A DNA stretch of 55,383 nt from the NCBI GenBank assembly GCA_019745075.1, contig JAIETR010000037.1:1-55383 (forward strand). Reading direction: 5' to 3'. Source of the stretch: Qipengyuania sp. (lineage in GTDB: Bacteria > Pseudomonadota > Alphaproteobacteria > Sphingomonadales > Sphingomonadaceae). The position numbers and the translations under genes were made by a program. The notes beneath the pieces are model-generated. The model was not told the DNA's origin. It searched no databases and was given only the letters and a program-made list of their open reading frames with translations. Every line of letters starts with the position of its first letter. Positions within the stretch are counted from its first letter, which is position 1. Shown piece by piece: positions 26,356 to 35,737 of this stretch.

Positions 26356-27102
26356 TCATTGCGGAGTGTAAGCCTTGCCTTTGCCGAGGAAGCGCTTCGT
26401 TGCCGCGCGCGCTTCCTCGCTCTCCTGGACGCGGCGCGCCTGCTCGACCGCCTCGCTGCGGAACTGCGCGGCCATCATCTGCTGGAGCTGGAACTGCTGC
26501 TTGGCGGTGAGCGCGAGGAGCTGGTTGGTCGCCTGCTGCGCTTGCAACGATCCTTGCGCGCCCTGGCTGCGCGCAACGATCGCCGACAGCGCCTCGGCGT
26601 CGTCGCGGACATTCTCGACGACCTGCGCCTGAACGCCCATCGTGTGCCGGAACCCTTCCATGCTGTTGGTGAGCCGGCCGCGCGCCTCGCGGACGCGCGC
26701 GTCGGAGCGCAGCAATCGATCGAAGTCGCGCGGGAACATCTGCCGGAACTTGTCGTCGAGCTGGTCGACGCGGAAATCGATGCCTTGCGCCTGGCCCATC
26801 AACCGGTCGATCTGCTGGAGGTTCTGCTGGAGCGCTTGGAGCTGCGGGAAGTCGATCTTCTGGAGGTGCTTCTCCATGTCGAGCAGCATCTTCGCCTCGT
26901 TCTGAAGCGACGTGATCTGGTTGTTGATCTGCTGAAGCGCGCGGGCGGCCGAGAGCAGGTTCTGGGTGTAGTTGGTCGGGTCGAAGACACTGAGCTGCGC
27001 CGACGCCGGCGCGCTCGGCACGGTCAGGCCCATAACGAGCGAGCCGGCGGCGCCGAGGCCGAGCGCCGAGGCGATGACGTATTTACGAATAGGGACGTGC
27101 AT
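26356..27102 (-). CDS. trbJ: Conjugal transfer protein TrbJ (VirB5-like)
   Basis: A 248-residue exported protein with a signal peptide ending near SAPASA (residue 35). The mature part is almost wholly helical and Gln-rich with probable coiled coils (residues 45-120 and 165-235), as in TrbJ/VirB5 pilus-tip proteins. The ATG at 27102 shares a base with the trbE stop (TAATG), implying coupled translation. Confidence 0.9.
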   Translation of the reverse strand: MHVPIRKYVIASALGLGAAGSLVMGLTVPSAPASAQLSVFDPTNYTQNLLSAARALQQINNQITSLQNEAKMLLDMEKHLQKIDFPQLQALQQNLQQIDRLMGQAQGIDFRVDQLDDKFRQMFPRDFDRLLRSDARVREARGRLTNSMEGFRHTMGVQAQVVENVRDDAEALSAIVARSQGAQGSLQAQQATNQLLALTAKQQFQLQQMMAAQFRSEAVEQARRVQESEEARAATKRFLGKGKAYTPQ

Positions 27103-29555
27103 TACACTTCTCCTTGCTTGGGGGTTTGAGGACCGGGAAATTGCGCGAGCGCGTCGGGCGCCCAGTCGAGGCCGGCGTCGCTCAGGAAGCGGGCCGCGAA
27201 ATCGCCCGCGCCATGCTCGGCGAGGATCGCGTCGATGCGCGCCTGGGTGGCGGGATCGGACGCGCCGCACAGCGTCAGCGCGATGCGGCCGAGATCAAGC
27301 TCGAACAGCCGGTTGCCGCGCGCGGATTGCAGGTAATAATGCCGCTTGGGGGTGGCGCGGCTGACCAGCTCGATCTGGCGCTCGTTGAGGCCGAACCGCT
27401 CATAGGCGACGCGGGACTGCGGCTCGATCGCGCGATCGTTGGGGAGCAGGATGCGCTGCGGGCAGCTCTCGATGATGGCGGGCGCGATGCTGCTGTCGCC
27501 GATGTCGGCGAGGCTCTGGCTCGCGAAGATCACGCCGACGTTTTTCTTGCGAAGCGTCTTCAGCCACTCGCGGATGCGCGCGGCGAAGAGGGGGTGGTCG
27601 AGAAACTTCCAGGCTTCGTCGAGGATCAGAAGCGTTGGCCGCCCGTCGAACCGCTCTTCGAGACGATGGAACAGATAGGTCAGCACCGGCGCGACTACGC
27701 CGGCCTGCCCCATCAACGCCTCGGTCTCGAAACACTGGACGGCGGCGATGGCAAGATCGTCTTCGGCTGCGTCTAGCAGTCGGCCGAACGGTCCTTCCAA
27801 AGTGTAAGGCGCCAGCGCGGACCGTAGCGCGGTCGATTGGAGCAGCAGCGACAGGCCGGTAAGCGTCCGTTCCTCGATCGGCGCGGTGGCGAGGCTGTTA
27901 AGCGCAGACCACACCGATTCCTTGATCTCGGGCGTGACCTGGACATTCTCGTGCGCGAGCAGCGCGCCGATCCACTCGACCGCCCAAGCGCGCTCGTCGC
28001 CCTGGTCAATGCGGCGAAGCGGCTGAAACGCGATCGCAGCGCCCTCGTCTTCGCCACCGAGCCCCAGCGCATGATGCGCGCCGCCCATCGCCAGCACCGC
28101 GGCGCGCGCCGAGCGGCCCATGTCGAAGATGTAGAGCTGGTTGCCGGGATAGCGGCGGAACTGGAGCGCGATCAGCGCGAGCAGGACCGATTTTCCCGCA
28201 CCAGTCGGGCCGACGATCATCATGTGGCCGACGTCGCCGACATGCGTGCTCAGGCGGAACGGAGTCGAGCCGCTGGTTTCGGCGACGAGCAGAGGCGGAC
28301 CGTCGAGGTGCGCGTTGCGCGCAGGACCTGCCCAGACCGACGACAGCGGCATCAGGTGCGCGAGATTGAGCGTGTGAACGAGTGGCTGGCGGACGTTGGC
28401 GTAAACATGGCCGGGCAGCGAGCCGAGCCAGGCTTCGACGGCGTTGACGCCCTCGCGGATCGTGGTGAAGCCGAGCCCGTTGACGATCCGCTCGACCTGC
28501 CGAACTTTATCGTCGGCGCGGGCGCGATCGGCGTCCGCCACGGTGATCGTAGTAGTGAGATGCCCGAACGCGACATGATCGCCGCCGAGCGCCTGGAGCG
28601 CGAGATCGGCATCGACCATCTTGTTATCGGCGTCGCTGTCGAGGAGCTGGACGGGCTGGTTGTAGATGACCTCGCGCAGCAGCGCGGTCATCGACTTGCG
28701 CTTGTTGAACCACTGTCGGCGCAGCTTGGTCAGCGCCTTGGTTGCGGCGGTCTTGTCGAGCGCAATGAACCGCGTGACCCAGCGATAGCCGAAATCCTGA
28801 TGATTGAGCGCATCGAGGATGCCGGGGCGGCTGAGGTTGGGGAAGCCGAGGATGGTCAGCGTGCGCAAATGCGCGTCGCCAAGCCGCGGCTCCAAGCCGC
28901 CTGTCAGCGGCGTGTCCGCCAAGATCGCGTCGAGATACATCGGCGTTTCGGGCACGGCGATGGCGTGGCGGCGCTCCGAGATCGCGCCGTGCAGGAAGGT
29001 CAGCGTCTCGGCGTCATCGAGCGCGCGAACTTCGGGCATGAACCCGGAGAGCAGGTCGAACGCGCGATCGGTTTCGGCGAGAAAGGCGGCTAACGCCTGC
29101 CGCCAGTCTCGGCCTTTCACCTCATCGCCCCGCTCGACCAGCGCGCGTCCCGCGGTGTCCGCTTGGTCGGGCGACGGCATGAAGGTGAGCGTAACGTGGT
29201 AACGGCTTTCGAAATGCACGTCGGCATGATCGAGCTCGGCGCGCCGCTCCTCGTCGACCAACCAGGATGCCGCATCGGGAAAGTCGCTCGCCGGGTAGCC
29301 GAGCGCCTCGCGACGCTCCGCTTCGAAATGCAGCGCCCAGCCGGTGCCGAACCGCTTCAGGACATTGTTCGCCCGCGCGCAGGCCGAGATCAGCTCTGCC
29401 TCGGTGGCGCTTTCGAGATCGGGACCGCGGAACCGCGCCGTGCGCTGAAAGCTGCCGTCCTTGTTGAGCACGACCCCGGGTGCGATCAGCGCGGCCCAGG
29501 GCAGATGATCGGCGAGCCGGTCCGTGCGATTGCGGTATTCACGCAAGCTCAGCAT
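27102..29555 (-). CDS. trbE: Conjugal transfer ATPase TrbE (VirB4-like)
   Basis: An 817-residue ATPase that powers pilus assembly and transfer at the inner membrane. The start MLSLREYRNRTDRLADHLPW at 29555 is the family N-terminus. The CagE-type N-terminal domain extends to about 400; Walker A is MIVGPTGAGKSVLLALIA and Walker B is TLLILDEAWKFLD, followed by the conserved SLADIGDSSIAPAI segment. Its start overlaps the end of trbD by 7 bases. Confidence 0.96.
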   Translation of the reverse strand: MLSLREYRNRTDRLADHLPWAALIAPGVVLNKDGSFQRTARFRGPDLESATEAELISACARANNVLKRFGTGWALHFEAERREALGYPASDFPDAASWLVDEERRAELDHADVHFESRYHVTLTFMPSPDQADTAGRALVERGDEVKGRDWRQALAAFLAETDRAFDLLSGFMPEVRALDDAETLTFLHGAISERRHAIAVPETPMYLDAILADTPLTGGLEPRLGDAHLRTLTILGFPNLSRPGILDALNHQDFGYRWVTRFIALDKTAATKALTKLRRQWFNKRKSMTALLREVIYNQPVQLLDSDADNKMVDADLALQALGGDHVAFGHLTTTITVADADRARADDKVRQVERIVNGLGFTTIREGVNAVEAWLGSLPGHVYANVRQPLVHTLNLAHLMPLSSVWAGPARNAHLDGPPLLVAETSGSTPFRLSTHVGDVGHMMIVGPTGAGKSVLLALIALQFRRYPGNQLYIFDMGRSARAAVLAMGGAHHALGLGGEDEGAAIAFQPLRRIDQGDERAWAVEWIGALLAHENVQVTPEIKESVWSALNSLATAPIEERTLTGLSLLLQSTALRSALAPYTLEGPFGRLLDAAEDDLAIAAVQCFETEALMGQAGVVAPVLTYLFHRLEERFDGRPTLLILDEAWKFLDHPLFAARIREWLKTLRKKNVGVIFASQSLADIGDSSIAPAIIESCPQRILLPNDRAIEPQSRVAYERFGLNERQIELVSRATPKRHYYLQSARGNRLFELDLGRIALTLCGASDPATQARIDAILAEHGAGDFAARFLSDAGLDWAPDALAQFPGPQTPKQGEV

Positions 29556-29821
29556 CCGAGATGCCCCTTCTGGCGAAGGTGGCGGGTGAGCACCGGCGCG
29601 AAGTCCGGGTCGCGCTTGGCGGCGAACACCGCGAGCGTGTGCCCGAACGCCCAGACCACCAGCCCTGCGATCCACTGCTGAAGCCCAAGGCCGAGCGCGG
29701 CCGCGACCGTGCCGTTGACGATCGCGATCGCGCGGGGCGCGCCGCCGAGCAGGATCGGCTCGGCGAGCGACCGATGGATCGGCGCCTCGAAGCCTTCGAT
29801 GTGCTGACCGCTGCCGATCAT
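29549..29821 (-). CDS. trbD: Conjugal transfer protein TrbD (VirB3-like)
   Basis: A 90-residue membrane protein. FEAPIHRSLAEPILLGG is the conserved TrbD/VirB3 opening, followed by two hydrophobic segments (about 30-50 and 52-68) and a basic tail. It partners with TrbE in the inner membrane. The ATG at 29821 overlaps the trbC stop by four bases. Confidence 0.92.
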   Translation of the reverse strand: MIGSGQHIEGFEAPIHRSLAEPILLGGAPRAIAIVNGTVAAALGLGLQQWIAGLVVWAFGHTLAVFAAKRDPDFAPVLTRHLRQKGHLGC

Positions 29822-30177
29822 GCGATCAGCGCCCCGCCGCCGAAGCTGAAGAAGCTGAGGAAGAACGAGCTGGCCGCAAACGCGATCGACAGCCCAAACA
29901 CGATCTGGATCAGCCGCCGGAACCCGCCCGCGGTCTCGCCGAACGCCAAGGTAAGGCCGGTGACGATGATGATGATCACCGCGACGATCTTGGCGACCGG
30001 CCCCTGCACCGATTCCAGCACCTGCTGGAGCGGCTCTTCCCACGGCATTCCCGAACCGGCCGCGAGTGCGATCGCCGGGGCGAGCAGGAGGCCGGTTACG
30101 GCGACCCCCAGCGTCGAGGTCAGCGCGGTCGAGCTGAGCAAGCGGGGCTTCGGGGACGGCTTTACGGCGACGGTCAT
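29818..30177 (-). CDS. trbC: Conjugal pilin precursor TrbC (VirB2-like)
   Basis: A 119-residue pilin precursor. A long basic leader (about 1-40, ending ALAAG) precedes a mature part with two hydrophobic helices. The ATG at 30177 is preferred, since AGGAG lies 7 bases upstream; the ATG at 30183 overlaps the trbB stop but has almost no spacing. In RP4-type systems TrbC is trimmed and cyclised by the TraF peptidase, and a traF gene is present at 44400-44969. Confidence 0.9.
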   Translation of the reverse strand: MTVAVKPSPKPRLLSSTALTSTLGVAVTGLLLAPAIALAAGSGMPWEEPLQQVLESVQGPVAKIVAVIIIIVTGLTLAFGETAGGFRRLIQIVFGLSIAFAASSFFLSFFSFGGGALIA

Positions 30178-30179
30178 CG

Positions 30180-31181
30180 TCATTCTCCTTGGCTGATGGG
30201 GTCGGGGGTGAGGTCGAGGACGGCGTAGTTGCCTTGCGCGTCGAGGCCGGCGACGCGCGCGATCGTCTCGACACGGCGGGAAAGGCCGCGTCCGGCGATG
30301 AACACAATCATGTCGATCGCCTCGGCGATCAGCCGGCGCGGAACGGTGACGACCGTTTCCTGCACAAGCTGTTCGAGCCTGTAGAGCGCGGAGATCGCGG
30401 AATTAGCGTGGACCGTCGCGATGCCGCCAGGGTGGCCGGTGTTCCACGCCTTGAGCATGTCGAGCGCTTCGCGCCCGCGCACTTCGCCAACGATGATGCG
30501 GTCGGGGCGGAGGCGGAGCGTCGAGCGGACGAGATCGGCCATGCTGACGCCGCTGGTGCCGGCAGCAACGGCGGAGCGCGTGCGCAGCGCCACGACGTCG
30601 GGCGCGGCGCATTGCAGCTCGCGTGTGTCCTCGATGATGATCACGCGTTCGTCGAGATGCGCCATCTCGGCGAGGAGCGCGTTGGCGAGCGTGGTCTTGC
30701 CCGAGCTGGTGCCGCCAGCGACGAGGATGTTCTGCCGCTCGACCACGGCCAGCGACAGGATGCGCGCCGTGTCGGCGGACATGATGCCGTCGTTCACATA
30801 GTCGAGCAGCGTGTAGATCTTCGCGGCCGGCTTGCGGATCGAGAAGCACGGCGCAAGGCTGACCGGCGGCAGCACCCCTTCGAACCGCTCGCCCGCGCCT
30901 TCTCCGTGCGGCGGCAGCTCGGCCGACACGATCGGCGAGCCGGAATGAACCTCGGTTCGGGCATGGCTCGCGACCAGCCTGATGATCCGCTCGACCTGCG
31001 TAGGATCGAACTTGATCTCGGGATCGACGCGACCTTCGCCCAACAGGTCAAGCCGGAGCGACCCGTCAGGGTTGACCATGATCTCGATCGCGGCCGGGTC
31101 GGCGAGCGCGGCGGCGATCGCCGGTCCCATCGCGGTGCGTAGCATCGCGCGGCGGCGCTCGGCGGAAAGCGTGTTGCTCAT
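30180..31181 (-). CDS. trbB: Conjugal transfer ATPase TrbB (VirB11-like)
   Basis: A 333-residue hexameric secretion ATPase. Walker A is LVAGGTSSGKTTLANALL, followed by the Asp box EDTRELQCAAP and the His-box region RIIVGEVRGREALDMLKAWNTGHPG. Length is normal. The ATG overlaps the stop of the CopG gene by four bases, and the gene begins the trbBCDEJLFGI series. Confidence 0.96.
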   Translation of the reverse strand: MSNTLSAERRRAMLRTAMGPAIAAALADPAAIEIMVNPDGSLRLDLLGEGRVDPEIKFDPTQVERIIRLVASHARTEVHSGSPIVSAELPPHGEGAGERFEGVLPPVSLAPCFSIRKPAAKIYTLLDYVNDGIMSADTARILSLAVVERQNILVAGGTSSGKTTLANALLAEMAHLDERVIIIEDTRELQCAAPDVVALRTRSAVAAGTSGVSMADLVRSTLRLRPDRIIVGEVRGREALDMLKAWNTGHPGGIATVHANSAISALYRLEQLVQETVVTVPRRLIAEAIDMIVFIAGRGLSRRVETIARVAGLDAQGNYAVLDLTPDPISQGE

Positions 31182-31597
31182 CGCGCCGCCTCCGCGCCGT
31201 CGAGCTCGCCGCTGCCGTTCGCGCCGATGCTGCGCTTGCCGGTGCCGATCTGGCGGCCGACTTGTGTGACGAACGCCTCGAACCGCTCGCGCCCGACCGC
31301 GCGCGCCGCGCTGTCCGCCTCGGGCAGCGGCGCCGTCACCATCAGTTGGTAGCGGACGAACAGCGACAGGCTCTCGAGCAACACCTCGATGTCGCGGCGG
31401 GCATGGCCGATCTCGCGCGAGATGCGGTCGAGCCGGCCTTTGAGGAGGTCGTCGATCTCCTTGGTGCCGCGCCGCGCGAGATAGGCGGCGAGCGCGTCGC
31501 TGACGATCTGCGACTTGTTGGTTCCCGGTTTTTTGGCCAAGTCGTCGAGCGCGTCGCTGAGCGCCCGGTCGATATAGAGGTTCTGGCGGAACTTCAT
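31178..31597 (-). CDS. CopG-type ribbon-helix-helix protein of the transfer operon
   Basis: A 139-residue protein. The N-terminal MKFRQNLYIDRALSDALDDL then NKSQIVSDALAAYLARR is a ribbon-helix-helix DNA-binding unit; a helical C-terminal half follows with a mildly hydrophobic stretch (LFVRYQLMVTAPLP). Genes of this kind regularly sit between traG and trbB in Tn4371-like ICEs. It may control the operon or act in the relaxosome; neither is shown. Confidence 0.85.
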   Translation of the reverse strand: MKFRQNLYIDRALSDALDDLAKKPGTNKSQIVSDALAAYLARRGTKEIDDLLKGRLDRISREIGHARRDIEVLLESLSLFVRYQLMVTAPLPEADSAARAVGRERFEAFVTQVGRQIGTGKRSIGANGSGELDGAEAAR

Positions 31598-31600
31598 CGC

Positions 31601-33628
31601 TCAGAAACCCGGCAGCAGGTCACGCCCGCTGGCCTCGTTGATGCCGTAACCGCGGGCGACCGCGCTCAGCCCGCGCGCACGGTCCATCGCCTTCTGGTCG
31701 GCGGGAGTGTCGCCTTCCTCCTGGTCGGCGGGAATAAGCTCGAGTTGCTTGGGCGGCTCGGGCTTCCTGACTTCTTCGCCAAGCCCTGGATGACGCTGCT
31801 GCTGGAGGCCGCCATCCTCGTTCTTGGCGGCGGCGTCCTCAGCGCGCGCGAGACGGGCATCGGGCCGGCGTGCGAAGCTGCCCCAGTCGTTTGATCGGGC
31901 CTGGGGTCGGTCGGCGTAGGCGCCATCGGTGAGCGCGGGCGGCGGGGAGACGCGCGCGGTGAAGTTGCGGTCCTCGTAGTAGCGGAGCTTCTTGGCGCGG
32001 ATCGGCGCGAGCCCGGATACCAGCACCAGTTCATCGGTCGGCGGAAGCTGCATGACCTCGCCTGGCGTTAGCAGCGGGCGTGCGGTCTCTTGCCGGCTGA
32101 CCATGACGTGCGCGAGCCAGGGCGCGAGCCGGTGGCCGGCATAGTTTCGCATGGCCCGCTGCTCGGTCGCGGTGCCGAGCGCGTCGGAAATGCGCCGCGC
32201 CGTGCGCTCATCGTTGGTTGCGAACGCGACGCGGACATGGCAGTTGTCGAGGATCGAATTGTGCTCGCCGTACGCCTTCTCGATCTGGTTGAGGCTCTGG
32301 GCGATCAGGAAAGCGCGAACGCCGTAGCCGGCCATGAAGGCGAGACTGGTCTCGAAGAAGTCGAGCCGCCCGAGCGCCGGAAACTCATCGAGCATCATCA
32401 GCAGCTGATGCTTGGCAGGCCCCCGCGCGCGCTCGGCGTCCAGCTTTTCCGTCAAGCGGCGGCCGATCTGGTTGAGCACCAGGCGGACCAGCGGCTTGGT
32501 CCGGCTGATGTCCGACGGCGGGATGACGAGGTAGAGCGACACCGGTTGCTTGGCTTCGATAAGATCGGCGATGCGCCAATCGCAGCGCGACGTGACCTCG
32601 GCGACGGTGGGGTCGCGGTAGAGGCCGAGGAACGACATCGCGGTCGACAGGACACCGCTGCGCTCGTTGTCGGACTTGTTGAGCACTTCGCGAGCTGCTG
32701 ATGCGACCACGGGATGGACCTGCGGCACGTCCTTCGTGCCGAGATGGTTGGTGGTCATCATCCGCTTGAGCGTGGCGACGAACGGCCGCTGCGGATCGGA
32801 GAGGAAGGTGGCGACGCGAGCCAAGGTCTTCTCTTCCTCGGCATAGAGGACATGAAGAATCGCGCCGACCAACAGCGAGTGGCTGGTCTTCTCCCAATGA
32901 TTTCGGCGTTCGAGCGCGCCTTCGGGATCGACTAGGATGTCGGCGATGTTTTGGACGTCGCGGACTTCGTTCTCGCCGCGGCGGACTTCGAGCAGAGGAT
33001 TATATTTGGCCGAGCGCGCGTCGGTCGGGTTGAACAGCAGCGCGTGGCTGAACCGCGACCGCCAGCCCGCGGTGAGCTGCCAGTTCTCGCCTTTGATGTC
33101 GTGGATCACCGCCGAGCCGGTCCAGCTCAGCAGGGTTGGAACGACCAGGCCGACCCCCTTGCCGCTGCGGGTCGGCGCGAACGCCATGACATGCTCGGGA
33201 CCGTCATGCCGGAGATACCGGCCATGCTGTCGGCCAAGGAAAACGCCGGCGTCGTCGAGCAGGCGGGCGCGCTCGATCTCGCGCTGGTCGGCCCAGCGGG
33301 CGGAGCCGTAGGTCGTTACGTTGCGTTGCTGACGCGCGCGCCACAGCGAGCCGAAGATTGCCGCCGCGCAGCCAATGAAGCCGCTGGCACCGGCCAGCGT
33401 CCCCGCCTTGTCGAAGACGAGGGGGGCGTAGGCATCGTAGTGATACCACCAGGCGAAGATCGCATGCGGCGGATAGACCGGCACCTCGAAGGCAGTAAAC
33501 CAGGGCGACCCCAGCTGCGGCTGGTAGGCCAGCATCGCCGCCGCCCATTGCGTCGCGGCCCAGACGCCCGCTATGACGATCGCGAACACCACGATAATCT
33601 GGCCGATGAGTAGCTTGGTCGGGGTCAC
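31601..33628 (-). CDS. traG: Type IV coupling protein TraG (VirD4-like)
   Basis: A 675-residue coupling protein that brings the relaxase-DNA complex to the transfer channel. The start is GTG. Two membrane helices lie at about 7-35 and 75-97. Walker A is APTRSGKGVGLVVPTL (G157, K158) and Walker B LLMMLDEFPALG (D414, E415). The last 100 residues form a variable, charged tail that may recognise the relaxase. Three bases separate it from the CopG gene, so it heads the transfer operon. Confidence 0.95.
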   Translation of the reverse strand: MTPTKLLIGQIIVVFAIVIAGVWAATQWAAAMLAYQPQLGSPWFTAFEVPVYPPHAIFAWWYHYDAYAPLVFDKAGTLAGASGFIGCAAAIFGSLWRARQQRNVTTYGSARWADQREIERARLLDDAGVFLGRQHGRYLRHDGPEHVMAFAPTRSGKGVGLVVPTLLSWTGSAVIHDIKGENWQLTAGWRSRFSHALLFNPTDARSAKYNPLLEVRRGENEVRDVQNIADILVDPEGALERRNHWEKTSHSLLVGAILHVLYAEEEKTLARVATFLSDPQRPFVATLKRMMTTNHLGTKDVPQVHPVVASAAREVLNKSDNERSGVLSTAMSFLGLYRDPTVAEVTSRCDWRIADLIEAKQPVSLYLVIPPSDISRTKPLVRLVLNQIGRRLTEKLDAERARGPAKHQLLMMLDEFPALGRLDFFETSLAFMAGYGVRAFLIAQSLNQIEKAYGEHNSILDNCHVRVAFATNDERTARRISDALGTATEQRAMRNYAGHRLAPWLAHVMVSRQETARPLLTPGEVMQLPPTDELVLVSGLAPIRAKKLRYYEDRNFTARVSPPPALTDGAYADRPQARSNDWGSFARRPDARLARAEDAAAKNEDGGLQQQRHPGLGEEVRKPEPPKQLELIPADQEEGDTPADQKAMDRARGLSAVARGYGINEASGRDLLPGF

Positions 33629-33812
33629 GGGGGCGCTCCGCCCGAAGGGCGAAACGGCCTCTCGGGTTCATGCCCGCAAGGATCGATCGAGCGCGAGATT
33701 TGGGAAATTACGGTCTCGACGCGCCAAAGCGCGGCTTAGCGCAAAGTGAGTGGAACGACTTTCGTCAGAAAGCTGTCTATGTCGGATTGGACCAATGAGG
33801 CCCGGATGATCC

Positions 33813-34727
33813 ATGACCGCGCGCGAGCTCAGCTTCGGCTATTACTCTGGCGGGCTCGACGTGACCGCGGGCAACTTAACAATCAGGCCTTTGCAAAAGC
33901 TCGATAAAGCTGTGTCAGCAGTCACCGACGATGAAGGCGTTGACGGCGACTGGATCTACGCGCCTCCCCAAGAGGTCTCTAACTTTGGCGGCGGGATTAC
34001 CCAAAGGCCATATCCGTCGCGTGTTTTCGGCCTGCCCAAAACGCACACGATCCGACACGCTTCCCCTGATGGCGAAGATCATCTGATTTTCCATTTGTGG
34101 GCGCTGTCGTTCTTCACGGGCACACGGCTCACCTCGACCGAGGCCGGCTTTCTCGACGCCACGCCCATCAAACCCGGAAAGCTCGTCGATTTCGTTTTGC
34201 TGGGGCGCGGCCTACCGATCGCGATCGAGCTGGCGGAAACTTTCTGGGCAACGCACCGCGCGCAGCCGCAGCGAGCGCGCCTTGTCGCCGCCGCCGTCCA
34301 TGCTCTCTTTCTCGGTCAGAATCCGCTGTCCCTTCAGTTCGAGCGCTTCTTGATACTCTATACCGCCTTCGATGCGTGCTTCGCCCTCGCCAAGTCCATT
34401 CACGGAACTGTCGGGGTTGTTCGACATGCCGAGCGGGTGGCCTGGATGTGCGGCCTGTTCGCGATGCAGATTCCGGTTTGGGCCGATCCTGCCGCGCCGA
34501 GCGGCCCCGAGGTCGCGTCGCTTCGCAACGAAACTGTTCATGAAGCCCTCTTCATGGGCGAGCCGCTTGGCTTTGCGCTCCACGGCGTCGGAACCAACAA
34601 GAACCTCACGCTGGAAATGGAGGCGCTGATCTGCCGACTGATCGTTGCGCTGCTGGGCGCCTCGTCAGCCGATTATGTGCGTTCGCCGGTCAACACGCGT
34701 CAGCGGCACGGGCTCAAACTTGACTAA
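33813..34727 (+). CDS. Uncharacterised protein with a HEPN-like RNETVH motif
   Basis: A 304-residue protein I do not recognise as a named family. The C-terminal half is helical and contains SLRNETVHEALF (R238 to H243), matching the Rx4H ribonuclease motif, with the usual N after R, of HEPN domains such as Apea-like and toxin HEPN proteins. No signal peptide or clear membrane segment is present. It is transcribed against the flanking transfer genes, with a DUF4238 gene 81 bases downstream, and codon use is less GC-biased than its neighbours. A defence or toxin role is inferred from motif and place only. Confidence 0.6.
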   Translation: MTARELSFGYYSGGLDVTAGNLTIRPLQKLDKAVSAVTDDEGVDGDWIYAPPQEVSNFGGGITQRPYPSRVFGLPKTHTIRHASPDGEDHLIFHLWALSFFTGTRLTSTEAGFLDATPIKPGKLVDFVLLGRGLPIAIELAETFWATHRAQPQRARLVAAAVHALFLGQNPLSLQFERFLILYTAFDACFALAKSIHGTVGVVRHAERVAWMCGLFAMQIPVWADPAAPSGPEVASLRNETVHEALFMGEPLGFALHGVGTNKNLTLEMEALICRLIVALLGASSADYVRSPVNTRQRHGLKLD

Positions 34728-34808
34728 ACTCGATGGCCTGCCTCACTCATCGAGCATCGCGAAGGCCGCTCGTAACCAAGCCGTCTATTTCCGGCCCCAA
34801 GAAGCGGG

Positions 34809-35723
34809 GTGGGAGCGGTGACGTCGGGCGCGCCGAAGCGGCATCACTACGTCCCGCAATTCTACCTGCGGCGTTTCGCCCTCTCCGACGATCCGAAGAA
34901 AGTGGCCGTCCTTGAGCAGCACCGCGATTTCTTGGTGGCGGACCGCAAATCAATTAGTCGGATCGCCTACGAAGACGGTCTTCATGACTACGCCCACGAC
35001 GGCGACTCCGGGTCGATCGAGCATCAGCTGAACGAGACTATCGAAACGCCATTCTCGGCCAGTGCCACATGGTCGAAGATAAGCGGCGGGGGTTCGCATA
35101 CGCTCGATGAGCGCGACAAGTTGGCGTTTTACGGGTTCGCACGACACCTCCAAAGCCGCAATCTCGAGACCCTGCGCTTCATCGAGACGGAGAATGCCCG
35201 TTTCCTAGCCGGTGAGCTGGACACCGACCTGACCGACGAAGAGCGTGAGATGCACCGATGGATCGCGGCCTCGCCGGATGGCGCTCACGCGATGTTTCGG
35301 GCCGGGTCGCTCGACACGTCGCTGCCCGCGGATGCGGCGCTCATAGACGTCATGGTTTGCCGATCGCCGATCCCTCTTCGCACATCGACCAGCCCGACGG
35401 TCAGAATATCGCATCCCGGCCGCAAGTCGGTGTTTGGATCGATGTTCGATTCGCTGAGGACATGGTGGCTATCACTCGATCGCCATTGTGGCGCTTTCAT
35501 CATCGCTGGTGGGCCGGCGGGCTTCAGCAATGCGACCATGCCGCTCGACGCCGCGAGAATGGTGAACCGCCAGTATCTGGTGCAGCAACAGAACAGCCGA
35601 TGGGTGCGTTACTTAATTGCAGACGACGATTTCCTGGCATCGGATCTCGAATGGGCAGGGTATCGGTTTGAGGAGCGCACTAAGAACGGGTTCAGATACC
35701 GCAAGGAGTCTGCGCGACCTTAG
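34809..35723 (+). CDS. DUF4238 domain protein
   Basis: A 304-residue protein starting at GTG 34809 (another GTG at 34818 is possible; neither has a clear ribosome-binding site). The hallmark KRHHYVPQFYLRRF at residues 10-23 identifies DUF4238, a family of unknown function common in accessory DNA. The middle part is helical with charged loops (DERDKLAFYGFARHLQSRN). It forms a pair with the HEPN-like gene and converges on the relaxase gene with only 14 bases between stops. Confidence 0.75.
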   Translation: MGAVTSGAPKRHHYVPQFYLRRFALSDDPKKVAVLEQHRDFLVADRKSISRIAYEDGLHDYAHDGDSGSIEHQLNETIETPFSASATWSKISGGGSHTLDERDKLAFYGFARHLQSRNLETLRFIETENARFLAGELDTDLTDEEREMHRWIAASPDGAHAMFRAGSLDTSLPADAALIDVMVCRSPIPLRTSTSPTVRISHPGRKSVFGSMFDSLRTWWLSLDRHCGAFIIAGGPAGFSNATMPLDAARMVNRQYLVQQQNSRWVRYLIADDDFLASDLEWAGYRFEERTKNGFRYRKESARP

Positions 35724-35737
35724 CTTTACCTGCCAAT

